45,842 bases of DNA from Lachnospiraceae bacterium (lineage in GTDB: Bacteria > Bacillota > Clostridia > Oscillospirales > CAG-272), in NCBI GenBank assembly GCA_024404495.1, contig JAKSPT010000021.1, positions 1 to 45,842 on the forward strand, given 5' to 3'. The translations under genes were made by a program, and so were the position numbers. Positions within the stretch are counted from its first letter, which is position 1. Each line of letters opens with the position of its first letter. The notes under the pieces were generated by a model, which did not search any database, had not been told where the DNA came from, and saw only the letters and a list, made by a program, of their open reading frames with translations. This document shows positions 1 to 7,324 of the stretch, piece after piece.

Positions 1-379
1 AGAAGGTGAACCCGGCGGTCACGTTTTCCGCCGTTCCGTCGGAATAGGTCTTGCGGACGACGAGACCCGAAAAGTCGGGGGGCTCACCGACGGCGAATTC
101 GGTCTTTGCCGGACCGGAAACGACCGAAATGCCGGTCAGGATCACGGGGGCTTTCATTACGGTGACCGTGAAGGCGGTCTGCTTTCCGTCGAGGGTGACG
201 GTCACCGTCTTCTGCCCCGCCGAGGAAGTATCGACGGCAGAGAAGGTGAACCCGGCGGTCACGTTTTCCGCCGTTCCGTCGGAATAGGTCTTGCGAATGA
301 CGAGGCCCGAAAAGTCGGGGGTCTCACCGACCGTGAATTCGGTCTTTGACGGGCCGGAAACGACCGAAATGCCGGTCAG
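1..379 (-). repeat. 240-bp tandem repeat encoding Ig-like modules
   Basis: Bases 1-55 recur identically at 241-295, and the match continues with scattered substitutions to about 139/379. The period is exactly 240 bp (80 codons), and each unit encodes one Ig-like module with the VTAGFTFSAVDTSSAG stretch. More units may lie beyond the left edge. Confidence 0.95.
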
Positions 380-1735
380 CGTCGGCGCCGCCGGGAGATC
401 GGAGTACCGGTACCGGATCAGCGTGGACGCGGGGGCATTGAAAGGCACGCTCGGCGTGTCGCCGATGCGGATGATGAACCAGCCGTCCTCCTCGCGGAAG
501 CCGATGATATTGGTGCCCTTCGCCGCGGTTTCCGCCGGGGTCCAGTTCACGAGCGGCTGACCGCTCGGGGTAAGGCGATAGACGTTTTTCGCCAAATTGA
601 AATACAGATAGGTCCCGTCGGTCGAGAGGCGGGCGTAGGAATCCAGATAATACGCGTTGTTTGCCGTCAGCCACGTATTGTCCGGGTAATCGGCAAACGC
701 GAGGATCTGACGGGGATTTCCGCCGTTCCACTCGTAAACGCCTTTTCTGCGGCTCGCGTCCCGGCTGCCGTCGTCGCGGTTGTCGATATAATAGATCTTA
801 CCGTTCAGCAGCGTGAACGCCGTGTCCGAATTCCTCCAGATCCCGTTCTCAAAATCCGTCGAGACCGGGGAGGTATCGTAATCGTTCGCCGCTCCGCGCA
901 TGGGATCAAGCGAACGAAGACGGTTCGTGGAGACCAGAAAATAATCGTGCGTCACTCTGCCGACCTCGTCGTACGTCGGGTCGTCCCAGGTGACGTCGAC
1001 GTGGTAGTCCTTTCCGCCGATCGTCACGATATTCCACGCGTGATTTGCGTAATCGGAATTGACGACGCGCGTCGGGATGCCGAGCGTGTTCATTAAGTAG
1101 CTGTAGCTTTCGGCGTAGCCCTGACAGACGCTGATGCGTTTTACCATCGTACCGTAGATCGAATAGCTGTCTTCGGGAACGTTGTTGTTCGCATAGGAGA
1201 CCGAATCGTACTCGCACCACACGGCGAGACGGTCGTGGACGAGGAGCGCCTTTTCCACGTCGGAGAAGGACGACCCGGCGATGCCGGAAAGCAGCTTTTC
1301 CGCCGCCGCGTCGATCTCACTGCGCTCGGAGGGCGTGCAGTGATAAATCAGGCTTACGGTCGGGGTGACCCTGCTTCCCGTCCTGCTGACGCGGATATTG
1401 CTGACCGAAACGTAATAATTCCGGTAGTCGGAGCTGACGGTTTCGACGAAGCCGTCCAGAAGGCGTTGGGCAATTCCTTCCCACGGCTCCGCGGGAAAAG
1501 GATATCCCTCGAAAACGACCTCGGTCTTTCCCTGTCTGAACGCGGCGTCGAGCTCGGCACACAGCCTTGCGTAATCCGAGGAATTCAGACCGAGCATGGC
1601 GGAGGCGTCCGCGCTTCCGGTCAGATAGTGCGTGACCTCCCCTTCGCCCGTTTCCGCGCTTGCAAAAATCGGCAGAGACGTCAAAGCGATCAGGGCGAGG
1701 AGCAGAACTCCCACTCGTAAAACGGTTTTCTTCAT
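1..1735 (-). CDS. Secreted transglutaminase-like protein with tandem Ig-like repeats (partial, 3' end outside window)
   Basis: The gene begins at 1735 with ATG after an AGAGGTG ribosome site and stays open to base 1, so at least 578 residues are encoded and the C-terminus is missing. Residues 1-27 form a Sec signal peptide (KK, a hydrophobic run, then ASA). A transglutaminase-like core follows: Cys in CQGYAES near residue 204, His in NHAWN near 232 and Asp in VDVTWDDP near 250, the papain-like triad of the family. After a region of about 150 residues that may form a beta-rich cell-wall or propeller-like segment, bacterial Ig-like (Big_3-type) modules start near residue 450. One full module and part of a second are visible, with a period of 80 residues. 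Known relatives are surface proteins that cross-link or cleave peptides; the substrate is unknown. The fold assignment is good, the function is inferred. Confidence 0.9.
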   Translation of the reverse strand, partial: MKKTVLRVGVLLLALIALTSLPIFASAETGEGEVTHYLTGSADASAMLGLNSSDYARLCAELDAAFRQGKTEVVFEGYPFPAEPWEGIAQRLLDGFVETVSSDYRNYYVSVSNIRVSRTGSRVTPTVSLIYHCTPSERSEIDAAAEKLLSGIAGSSFSDVEKALLVHDRLAVWCEYDSVSYANNNVPEDSYSIYGTMVKRISVCQGYAESYSYLMNTLGIPTRVVNSDYANHAWNIVTIGGKDYHVDVTWDDPTYDEVGRVTHDYFLVSTNRLRSLDPMRGAANDYDTSPVSTDFENGIWRNSDTAFTLLNGKIYYIDNRDDGSRDASRRKGVYEWNGGNPRQILAFADYPDNTWLTANNAYYLDSYARLSTDGTYLYFNLAKNVYRLTPSGQPLVNWTPAETAAKGTNIIGFREEDGWFIIRIGDTPSVPFNAPASTLIRYRYSDLPAAPTLTGISVVSGPSKTEFTVGETPDFSGLVIRKTYSDGTAENVTAGFTFSAVDTSSAGQKTVTVTLDGKQTAFTVTVMKAPVILTGISVVSGPAKTEFAVGEPPDFSGLVVRKTYSDGTAENVTAGFTF

Positions 1736-1767
1736 CAGAACACCTCTGTTACTTATTCATTCATTTT

Positions 1768-1796
1768 ATTTTATCATACCCCCTCCTTTTTGTCAA
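1768..1796 (-). promoter_or_regulatory. Sigma-A promoter of the transglutaminase-like gene
   Basis: On the minus strand TTGACA (1791-1796) and TAAAAT (1768-1773) are separated by 17 bp, and TATGA before the -10 box makes it a TRTGN extended -10. It lies about 30 bases upstream of the ATG at 1735. Confidence 0.8.
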
Positions 1797-1825
1797 TCCC
1801 GCACAATCATTTTCCTTGAAAAGGG

Positions 1826-1854
1826 TTGACTTCCCTTTTGCGGGACGGTATAAT
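1826..1854 (+). promoter_or_regulatory. Sigma-A promoter of the GH28-like gene
   Basis: TTGACT (1826-1831), a 17-bp spacer and a perfect TATAAT (1849-1854). The untranslated leader to the ATG at 1955 is about 95 bases, long enough to carry regulation, but no riboswitch was recognised in it. Confidence 0.85.
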
Positions 1855-1954
1855 GAAAATAAGGCGCGCGGCTCCGTTCCGCGGTCTCCGCTGCTTCCGG
1901 GCGGCGGACGATAAGCGTGAAAAGCCCGCAATTTCCGGGAAAGGAAACAGTATT

Positions 1955-3757
1955 ATGGACACGAACATACTTGATTTCGGCGCGGTGAGCGGCGGGAAGA
2001 TCCTCTGCACCGAGGCGTTCAGGCGGGCGGTCGAAGCCTGCGCGTCAAGCGGAGGCGGGTACGTTGACGTTCCCTCCGGCAGATATCTGACCGGAACGGT
2101 CACCCTCGACGACGACGTTTTTCTCCGCCTTCATCCCGGCGCGGAGATCCTCGGCAGCGAAAAGCTGAGCGATTATTCCGGTACGACGCGCGGCTGCGCG
2201 TGGAGCAGCGCGATCACGGGCGTCTCGGGCAACGGTGCGCCCGATATGGACCGCTGCCGCGGGCTGATCGTCGCCGACCGGAAAAAGAACTGCGGCATCG
2301 TCGGTCCCGGAAGGATCAACGGGCAGCGCGGCGCGGATTACGGTTATTCCGACGAAAAGGGACGTCCCTTCCTCGTCGTCTTTTCCGAATGCTCCTTCGT
2401 GACCGTCCGTGACGTGCGTCTCGAGCACACCGGGATGTTCACCTTCTACGGGCTGAACTGCTCGGACGTCGTGATCGACGGCGTGATCATCCGCACCGCA
2501 GACAGCGCAAACGGCGACGGTCTCGATTTTGACGGCGGCAGACGCATTTCGATCTCAAACTGCGATATCGACGCCGGCGACGACGCGATCGGGCTGAAAA
2601 CGCTGACGCCGGACGAGCCGATCGTCGATTTCACGGTGACGAACTGCCATCTGCGCTCCCATTATTGGGGCGGCGTCCGCATCGGACCGGAATCGGCGGG
2701 CGATATGAAGCGGATCACGGTCACCGGCTGCACCTTCACCGACTGCGGCGACGGCTTCAAGCTTCAGCTCACGCAGGAGGCGGTCTACGAGGATTTCGTC
2801 TTTACCGGAAACGTGATGCACAACGTCCTCCGTCCCCTTTTCGTCACGATGAACCGCTACAATATGAGCCGCTACGTCACCGACGTCCGTCCGCCGATGG
2901 GCGCCTTCCGCCGCGTGATCTTCTCGGACACGGTCGCCGAAATGAGTCCCGATTTCGTTTTCCCCGGGCTGACCATCCGCGCCGGGAACTTCATTTCCTC
3001 GGTTCCGGGTTACGCCATCGAGGATTTCACGATTGAAAACGTGCATTTCCTTGCCCCCGGAGGCGGAACCGAAGCGGAAGCCGTCCGCACGACCGGACAC
3101 AGCGAGCTTTACGATTTCTACACCCTCTGGCCCGAGCACCTCGTCAATATGGGCAATTACCCCTCCGCCGTCCTCTATCTGCGCCACGCGAAGGGCGTAC
3201 GCCTCTCGAACGTCACCTTTGAAACGAAGGCGCCCGACGCCCGTCCCGCCGTCCGCGCCGAGGACGTGGAAGGGCTCGACCTGACCTTCTGCCGCGAAAA
3301 GAACTGCGGCGGGCTGATATTGAAGCACCGCGTCACCGATTATCTTTCGGTCGGAAACCGCGGCACCGAAGCCGATTTCAGTGAGGCGCAGGCAAAGGAC
3401 TACGAGGATTTCCGCGCCCTCTCGCTCGCGGTTGACGCGGAATACGAAAAAATCGCCTCGGACGCCGGAAAAGCGGCGAAGCTCCCGCTGATCGATATGG
3501 AAAAAGGCACCTCGTTCTCCCTTCCCGCAGACGGACCTGTCACGGTGCTTCTGCCGAGCGTCACGGGCAATTTCGAGGTCAGAGTGGGCGGAAAGACCGT
3601 CTTTGTCCGTTCCCTGCCCGCGCTCTATATCACGCCCCTTCCCTTCGCCATGACGGTAAACGTCCCCGGGGAGAGAGAAATCCTTTTTGAGATCGTCCCG
3701 CTTTCGGATAAATTCTCCTTAAACGCCGACGCACAGATCAAAAAGGGCGGGATCTGA
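1955..3757 (+). CDS. Glycoside hydrolase family 28-like (polygalacturonase-like) protein
   Basis: The 600-residue product is a right-handed beta-helix of the GH28 type. It opens with a pectate-lyase-like FGAVSGG...AFRRAV...GGGYVDVPSGRY segment. The GH28 catalytic landmarks follow: NGDGLDF near residue 186 (NTDG motif), AGDDAIGLK near 207 (GDD motif) and GGVRIGPE near 239 (the place of G-H-G). The conserved His is replaced in the last motif, so substrate or mechanism may differ from true polygalacturonases. The ATG at 1955 was chosen because AAGGAAA precedes it and the family fold begins immediately; an in-frame start further upstream would overlap the promoter. There is no signal peptide, so it probably acts in the cytoplasm on imported oligogalacturonides or similar glycosides. 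The last 120 residues form an extra beta-rich domain. GH28 superfamily is well supported; the substrate is not. Confidence 0.9.
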   Translation: MDTNILDFGAVSGGKILCTEAFRRAVEACASSGGGYVDVPSGRYLTGTVTLDDDVFLRLHPGAEILGSEKLSDYSGTTRGCAWSSAITGVSGNGAPDMDRCRGLIVADRKKNCGIVGPGRINGQRGADYGYSDEKGRPFLVVFSECSFVTVRDVRLEHTGMFTFYGLNCSDVVIDGVIIRTADSANGDGLDFDGGRRISISNCDIDAGDDAIGLKTLTPDEPIVDFTVTNCHLRSHYWGGVRIGPESAGDMKRITVTGCTFTDCGDGFKLQLTQEAVYEDFVFTGNVMHNVLRPLFVTMNRYNMSRYVTDVRPPMGAFRRVIFSDTVAEMSPDFVFPGLTIRAGNFISSVPGYAIEDFTIENVHFLAPGGGTEAEAVRTTGHSELYDFYTLWPEHLVNMGNYPSAVLYLRHAKGVRLSNVTFETKAPDARPAVRAEDVEGLDLTFCREKNCGGLILKHRVTDYLSVGNRGTEADFSEAQAKDYEDFRALSLAVDAEYEKIASDAGKAAKLPLIDMEKGTSFSLPADGPVTVLLPSVTGNFEVRVGGKTVFVRSLPALYITPLPFAMTVNVPGEREILFEIVPLSDKFSLNADAQIKKGGI

Positions 3758-3774
3758 ATCTCATCGAACAAAAT

Positions 3775-3812
3775 AACGCCGGAAAGGAATCGGTTCCCTT
3801 CCGGCGTTTTCT
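3775..3812. terminator. Bidirectional rho-independent terminator
   Basis: The inverted repeat AACGCCGGAA (3775-3784) / TTCCGGCGTT (3799-3808) has T-rich flanks on both sides. It sits between the convergent GH28-like gene and the SHOCT-like gene and can serve both. Confidence 0.85.
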
Positions 3813-4006
3813 TATTTCGTTTTGTCGGCGTTCTGCGCATAGCCCATTTTCACGGTGAGATCGCCGAGGCTCTTTTCGTACTGTGCCTCGGAGATGGCAC
3901 CCTTGGACAGAAAGGTATCAAGCAGTTCCTTCTGTCTTTCGTAGAGCTGCCGTTTCTTTTCCTCGTCGGAAAGAGACGGGGAACGGGTTAAAAAATCGTT
4001 TTTCAT
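3812..4006 (-). CDS. Small SHOCT-like protein
   Basis: This 64-residue protein has a charged N-terminus and a C-terminal helical pair, LLDTFLSKGAISEAQYEKSL, that matches the pattern of the SHOCT domain (short C-terminal domain: a leucine-rich helix, a K-G-x-I-[ST] turn, then a second helix). A good ribosome site (AAAGGTGA, 8 bases from the ATG) supports it as a real gene. It follows the acyltransferase gene, but a strong hairpin separates them. Families with this domain are often membrane- or oligomer-associated; the function is unknown. Confidence 0.75.
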   Translation of the reverse strand: MKNDFLTRSPSLSDEEKKRQLYERQKELLDTFLSKGAISEAQYEKSLGDLTVKMGYAQNADKTK

Positions 4007-4025
4007 CGGTATATCACCTTTTTTC

Positions 4026-4065
4026 TAAAAATCCCCGGAGCGATTCGGGAAATGATCGCTCCGGG
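4026..4065 (-). terminator. Rho-independent terminator after the AlgI-like gene
   Basis: CCCGGAGCGAT (4034-4044) pairs with ATCGCTCCGGG (4055-4065); on the minus strand ATTTTTAGAAAA follows. It separates the O-acetylation pair from the SHOCT-like gene, whose own promoter was not identified. Confidence 0.85.
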
Positions 4066-4071
4066 TCGGAT

Positions 4072-5463
4072 TCAGAACCTGAAATAAATGAAGGGGTTGT
4101 AGTCGGAGCCGGAGAGGCAGTAGATCGAGATGACGACCAGAACCGCGGCAAGGACGCCGTCGAGCAGAGGAACGACCGTTTCACCGCCGTCCTTCGCGAG
4201 GAGCTTCTGCTTGACCTTCGGATAGACCGGCATACAGAGAACGATCGCCGCGAGGAGGAGAACGATGGTATAGCCGTCAAGCTGTGCGACTGCCTTGACC
4301 CAGCCGAAGTTCGTGAAGCGGAACATCGCGCCGAGGTATTTCACAGCCGCCGTCAGCGTATCCGCACGGAAGAACACCCAGCCGACGATCACGACGAGCA
4401 GCGTGTAGATCCTGCCGAGGAACTTGGGCAGCTTTTCGAGCACCTTCTTGAAACCGAGGCGCTCGATGACAAGGAAGAGACCGTGATACAGACCCCAAAC
4501 GAGGAAGTTGAAGGAAGCGCCGTGCCAGAAGCCGGTGCAGGCGAAGACGATGAGAAGGTTGATATAGGTGCGAACCTTGCCCTTCCGGTTGCCGCCGAGC
4601 GGGATATAGAGGTAATCGCGGAACCAGGTGGAAAGAGTCATGTGCCAGCGTCTCCAGAATTCCTGGACCGTGGAGGAGATGTAAGGATAGTCGAAGTTTT
4701 CCGGGAAGTGGAAGCCGAGCATATCGCCGATACCGATCGCCATATCCGAATAGCCGCTGAAGTCGAAGTAGATCTGCAGCATATAGGCGAGGGCGCCGAG
4801 CCACGCGGTAGCGGCGGTCATGTTCTTCGGGTCGAGCGCGAAGATCGTGTCGGCGAGGAGCGCGACGGTATTGGAAATAACGACCTTTTTCGCAAGACCC
4901 ATCGAGAAGCGGACCACGCCGCGGAAGGTGGCGTCAAGCGTGCTGGTGCGGTTGTCGAGCTCGTTCGCAACGTCGATATAACGGACGATCGGGCCCGCGA
5001 TGAGCTGCGGGAAGAGGGAGATATACAGACCGAGCTTTGCGACGTTGGTCTGCGCCGGAACGTTGCGGCGGTAGACGTCGATCGTATAGGACATAATCTG
5101 GAAGGTGAAGAAGGAAATACCGATCGGGAGAGCGATCGTGCCGAAGCGGTTGCCGGTGAAGAACCCGAAATACTTAAAGAAGAAGAGCATTCCGAGGTTG
5201 AAGATCACCGATACGATCAGAACCGCTTTTCGCGCGCCCTTCTTTTCGTCGAAAATCCGGAGAAGAAGACCGAAGATGTAGTTGAGGAAGATCGAGAAGA
5301 ACATCAGGACAATGTTCTTCGGTTCGCCCCACGCGTAGAAGATCAGGGACATTGCGAGGAGTTCGTAGTTGCGCGCGTTCACATATTTCGCCGGAATCAG
5401 ATAGTAGATCAGAAGAGTCGCCGGCAGAAAGAGGAACAGAAACAGCGTTGAACTGAAAATCAT
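4072..5463 (-). CDS. MBOAT-family O-acyltransferase, AlgI/DltB-like
   Basis: The 463-residue polytopic protein has about ten hydrophobic segments and the MBOAT signatures: LPIGISFFTFQIMSYTID, FDFSGYSDMAIG, FWRRWHMTLSTWFRDYLYIP and TGFWHGASFNFLVWG. The His in TGFWHG, near residue 314, is the presumed catalytic residue. AlgI-type proteins move acetyl groups across the membrane for O-acetylation of extracellular polysaccharide, together with an SGNH/AlgX-type partner. That partner is encoded directly upstream (stop at 5485, 21 bases before this ATG), so the two form one transcription unit. The ribosome site CAGGAA lies 9 bases from the ATG. The acceptor (exopolysaccharide, capsule or wall polymer) cannot be told from sequence. 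Confidence 0.95.
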   Translation of the reverse strand: MIFSSTLFLFLFLPATLLIYYLIPAKYVNARNYELLAMSLIFYAWGEPKNIVLMFFSIFLNYIFGLLLRIFDEKKGARKAVLIVSVIFNLGMLFFFKYFGFFTGNRFGTIALPIGISFFTFQIMSYTIDVYRRNVPAQTNVAKLGLYISLFPQLIAGPIVRYIDVANELDNRTSTLDATFRGVVRFSMGLAKKVVISNTVALLADTIFALDPKNMTAATAWLGALAYMLQIYFDFSGYSDMAIGIGDMLGFHFPENFDYPYISSTVQEFWRRWHMTLSTWFRDYLYIPLGGNRKGKVRTYINLLIVFACTGFWHGASFNFLVWGLYHGLFLVIERLGFKKVLEKLPKFLGRIYTLLVVIVGWVFFRADTLTAAVKYLGAMFRFTNFGWVKAVAQLDGYTIVLLLAAIVLCMPVYPKVKQKLLAKDGGETVVPLLDGVLAAVLVVISIYCLSGSDYNPFIYFRF

Positions 5464-5484
5464 GTTTTATTCCTGCCTTTCTCC

Positions 5485-6963
5485 TTAATATTCCCCTTCG
5501 TGGTCTTTGAGGTACTGATAGAGGGAATCGTAATGGACGTTATGACCGATGAAGCCGCTGCCGGCGTCCGCCGCCCAGTTGACACCGTCGGAGTGACCGC
5601 CGCGGATCTGCTGCTCGGTCGCCTCGAAGATGACGAGGTCGCGGTCCCTCAGCCAGTATTCCCACGCCTCGGGGCCCTCGGTCCACGGGCTGTGAGAGTT
5701 ATAGCCGTTATAGTAGATCTGGTCGATATGACCGACCTGATAGGCGTTGATGTTATAGATGATCGAACCGGTGAAGGAACCGCCCTGAATCAGGATGTTC
5801 AGCTTCTTCGCGCCCTCGTTATCGACCTTGACCTGCGGCGCGTAATACCAGTTATCGAGGATCTTGATATTCGACTGCACCGCGCCGTAGAGGATGTTGA
5901 AGACGTCCTGCTCGCCGTTGCCCTGATTGAAGGGATTCTTTGAGTACTGGACGCCGGTGGCGGTCAGACGGGTGACGCGCTCGCCCGAGATGTTTTCATA
6001 CATCCGGAGCAGCTCGGCGGTCGACTCGAACGCGGCAAGCGCGTTCCAGTGGATACCGTTCTTCGGGAAGGTGACGAGAAGACCGATCTGCTTATAATAC
6101 TCGGAGCTGTCGAGGTAGTTGATATGGCTCTTCTTCAGCATTTCGCGGTAGGTGTAGATCGCACGGGTGTAATCCTCTGCGGCGGTATGGGAATCCTTAT
6201 ACCAGTCGGGGATATAGTCTGCGTACTGGTCTGCCTTACTGGAGGAAATGACGTAGAGCATCACGATGCCGCGCTTGGCAAGCTCGTCCTGAATGTACTC
6301 CAGCTCCTCGATATTCTTCTGCAGACCTTCGATGTCTTTGGAAGCGGAGATATAGGGCTCGGTATAGCCCATATATTCGTCCATATACGCCGCCTCGAAG
6401 AGGTAGCCGTTCTTACCGACGTAGACCGCGTTGTTGCCCTTGAAGCCGTCAACGTCGTAGATCTCTTCCTCCATCTGATCGAAGTTGATGTCGGAATAGA
6501 TATTGTTCGGGTCGAGGTAGATCTCGATCTGACTGCGCTGGGTCTCGGGAGTCATCGTCTCGCCCTGCTCGTTCGTCACCGGGATGACCGGAACGGTATC
6601 GATCGGTTTCGGAGGCTTGGGCTTTTCGTCTTTCTTGAATAGCTTGCCGTTCAGGAACTTGATGGTGTTGATGACCGGCTTGGAGCTCTCAAAGTCATAT
6701 TTGAACTGTCGGTAGGCTTTCACGATGCCGGAGCGCATCGGGTAGTGGTTGGAAAACCACGCCTCAAAGCTGCTCTGAAAATCACCGTTCAGCCAGCTTT
6801 CCGCGCTGAACGCCTCGATCTTCGTTGAGGACTCGCTTGCAAGCGCCGTGTCGTCCGGTCCGATGAGCGCCATCAGGCTGATCGGCAGAACGAGAAGCGC
6901 GAAGAAGACGACGGTGAAGAAGATCTTGGTAAACAGAGCGTCGTTGTTCGGTTTTTTCTCCAT
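5485..6963 (-). CDS. AlgX/DHHW-like SGNH-fold O-acetyltransferase partner, membrane-anchored
   Basis: The 492-residue protein has an N-terminal membrane anchor (about residues 13-35) and an extracytoplasmic domain of the AlgX/AlgJ/DHHW type. Visible family features are the FEAWFSNHYPMRSGIVKAYR segment, a GIHWNALAAF motif near residue 304 (the DxHW-like acid/His block) and GGSFTGS near residue 395 (candidate nucleophile Ser). The start at 6963 was preferred over an in-frame start 30 bases upstream, because a perfect AAGGAGG lies 8 bases before it. Its promoter is at 7005-7033. With the downstream MBOAT gene it would form a complete acetyl-transfer module: membrane donor handling plus surface transfer. 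The canonical D of the DHHW/DxHW motif is changed to GIHW. Confidence 0.85.
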   Translation of the reverse strand: MEKKPNNDALFTKIFFTVVFFALLVLPISLMALIGPDDTALASESSTKIEAFSAESWLNGDFQSSFEAWFSNHYPMRSGIVKAYRQFKYDFESSKPVINTIKFLNGKLFKKDEKPKPPKPIDTVPVIPVTNEQGETMTPETQRSQIEIYLDPNNIYSDINFDQMEEEIYDVDGFKGNNAVYVGKNGYLFEAAYMDEYMGYTEPYISASKDIEGLQKNIEELEYIQDELAKRGIVMLYVISSSKADQYADYIPDWYKDSHTAAEDYTRAIYTYREMLKKSHINYLDSSEYYKQIGLLVTFPKNGIHWNALAAFESTAELLRMYENISGERVTRLTATGVQYSKNPFNQGNGEQDVFNILYGAVQSNIKILDNWYYAPQVKVDNEGAKKLNILIQGGSFTGSIIYNINAYQVGHIDQIYYNGYNSHSPWTEGPEAWEYWLRDRDLVIFEATEQQIRGGHSDGVNWAADAGSGFIGHNVHYDSLYQYLKDHEGEY

Positions 6964-7004
6964 TTCGTTTTCCTCCTTCGGGGGTTTACGCATTGAATCA
7001 GTTT

Positions 7005-7033
7005 ATTATAACATTATTCCGCAAAAAAAGCAA
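7005..7033 (-). promoter_or_regulatory. Promoter of the O-acetylation operon
   Basis: Minus strand: TTGCTT (7028-7033), 17 bp, TATAAT (7005-7010). The transcript would start about 35 bases before the ATG at 6963. Confidence 0.8.
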
Positions 7034-7148
7034 AGCTATTTTTCATCTTCTACATATTGTATAAAATTGCGTCCGATATTCCGTCATTTTTTCCAAAAGT
7101 CAGGAGCAGACAACAAAAGTCGCCTTCCGGAAAGAGAGGCGCAACCTC

Positions 7149-7240
7149 CCTGCCCGGCAGGCGATTTATATGAATGATGTTTTTCATTGCCGACAGCAAT
7201 GAAAAGTGATGTTTTGCCTATCGGCAAAGTGATGTTCTTC
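7149..7240. repeat. Array of small palindromes separated by GTGATGT (REP-like)
   Basis: Three hairpins lie in a row: CCTGCC/GGCAGG (7149-7161), TTTTCATTGC/GCAATGAAAA (7181-7205) and TTTGCC/GGCAAA (7213-7228). The last two are followed by the same GTGATGTT spacer (7206-7213 and 7229-7236), and GATGT also precedes the second. This is the pattern of a dispersed extragenic repeat rather than of a gene. The rest of the intergenic stretch 6964-7324 holds only the promoter and the hairpin listed next. Confidence 0.7.
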
Positions 7241-7261
7241 GGCTGCGCCTCAGAATGATAT

Positions 7262-7297
7262 GACGTGTTCCGCCCTCTTCGGAGAGCGGAACACGTC
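7262..7297. terminator. Long UUCG-capped hairpin behind the GxGYxYP lipoprotein gene
   Basis: GACGTGTTCCGC (7262-7273) pairs with GCGGAACACGTC (7286-7297), with an inner CTC-TTCG-GAG stem-loop and one mismatch. It lies 28 bases past the stop codon at 7325. The U-tract on the minus strand is poor, so it may end transcription inefficiently or mainly stabilise the 3' end. Confidence 0.6.
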
Positions 7298-7324
7298 GTT
7301 CGCGCGTCCTTTCGGACGCCCGGA

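Noticed and set aside
239..251. Dockerin interpretation of the D-x-N-x-D-G-N loops in the two solute-binding proteins (residue positions in copy A)
   Set aside because: Only one calcium loop is present, in the middle of the chain; a dockerin has two loops near a terminus. Such a loop is common in large sugar-binding lipoproteins.
1..379. CRISPR-like repeat at the left edge
   Set aside because: Period of 240 bp, in frame, with no spacers; it encodes protein modules.
3883..5451. Long plus-strand frame opposite the MBOAT gene
   Set aside because: Highly charged translation without any domain, opposite a clear MBOAT protein.
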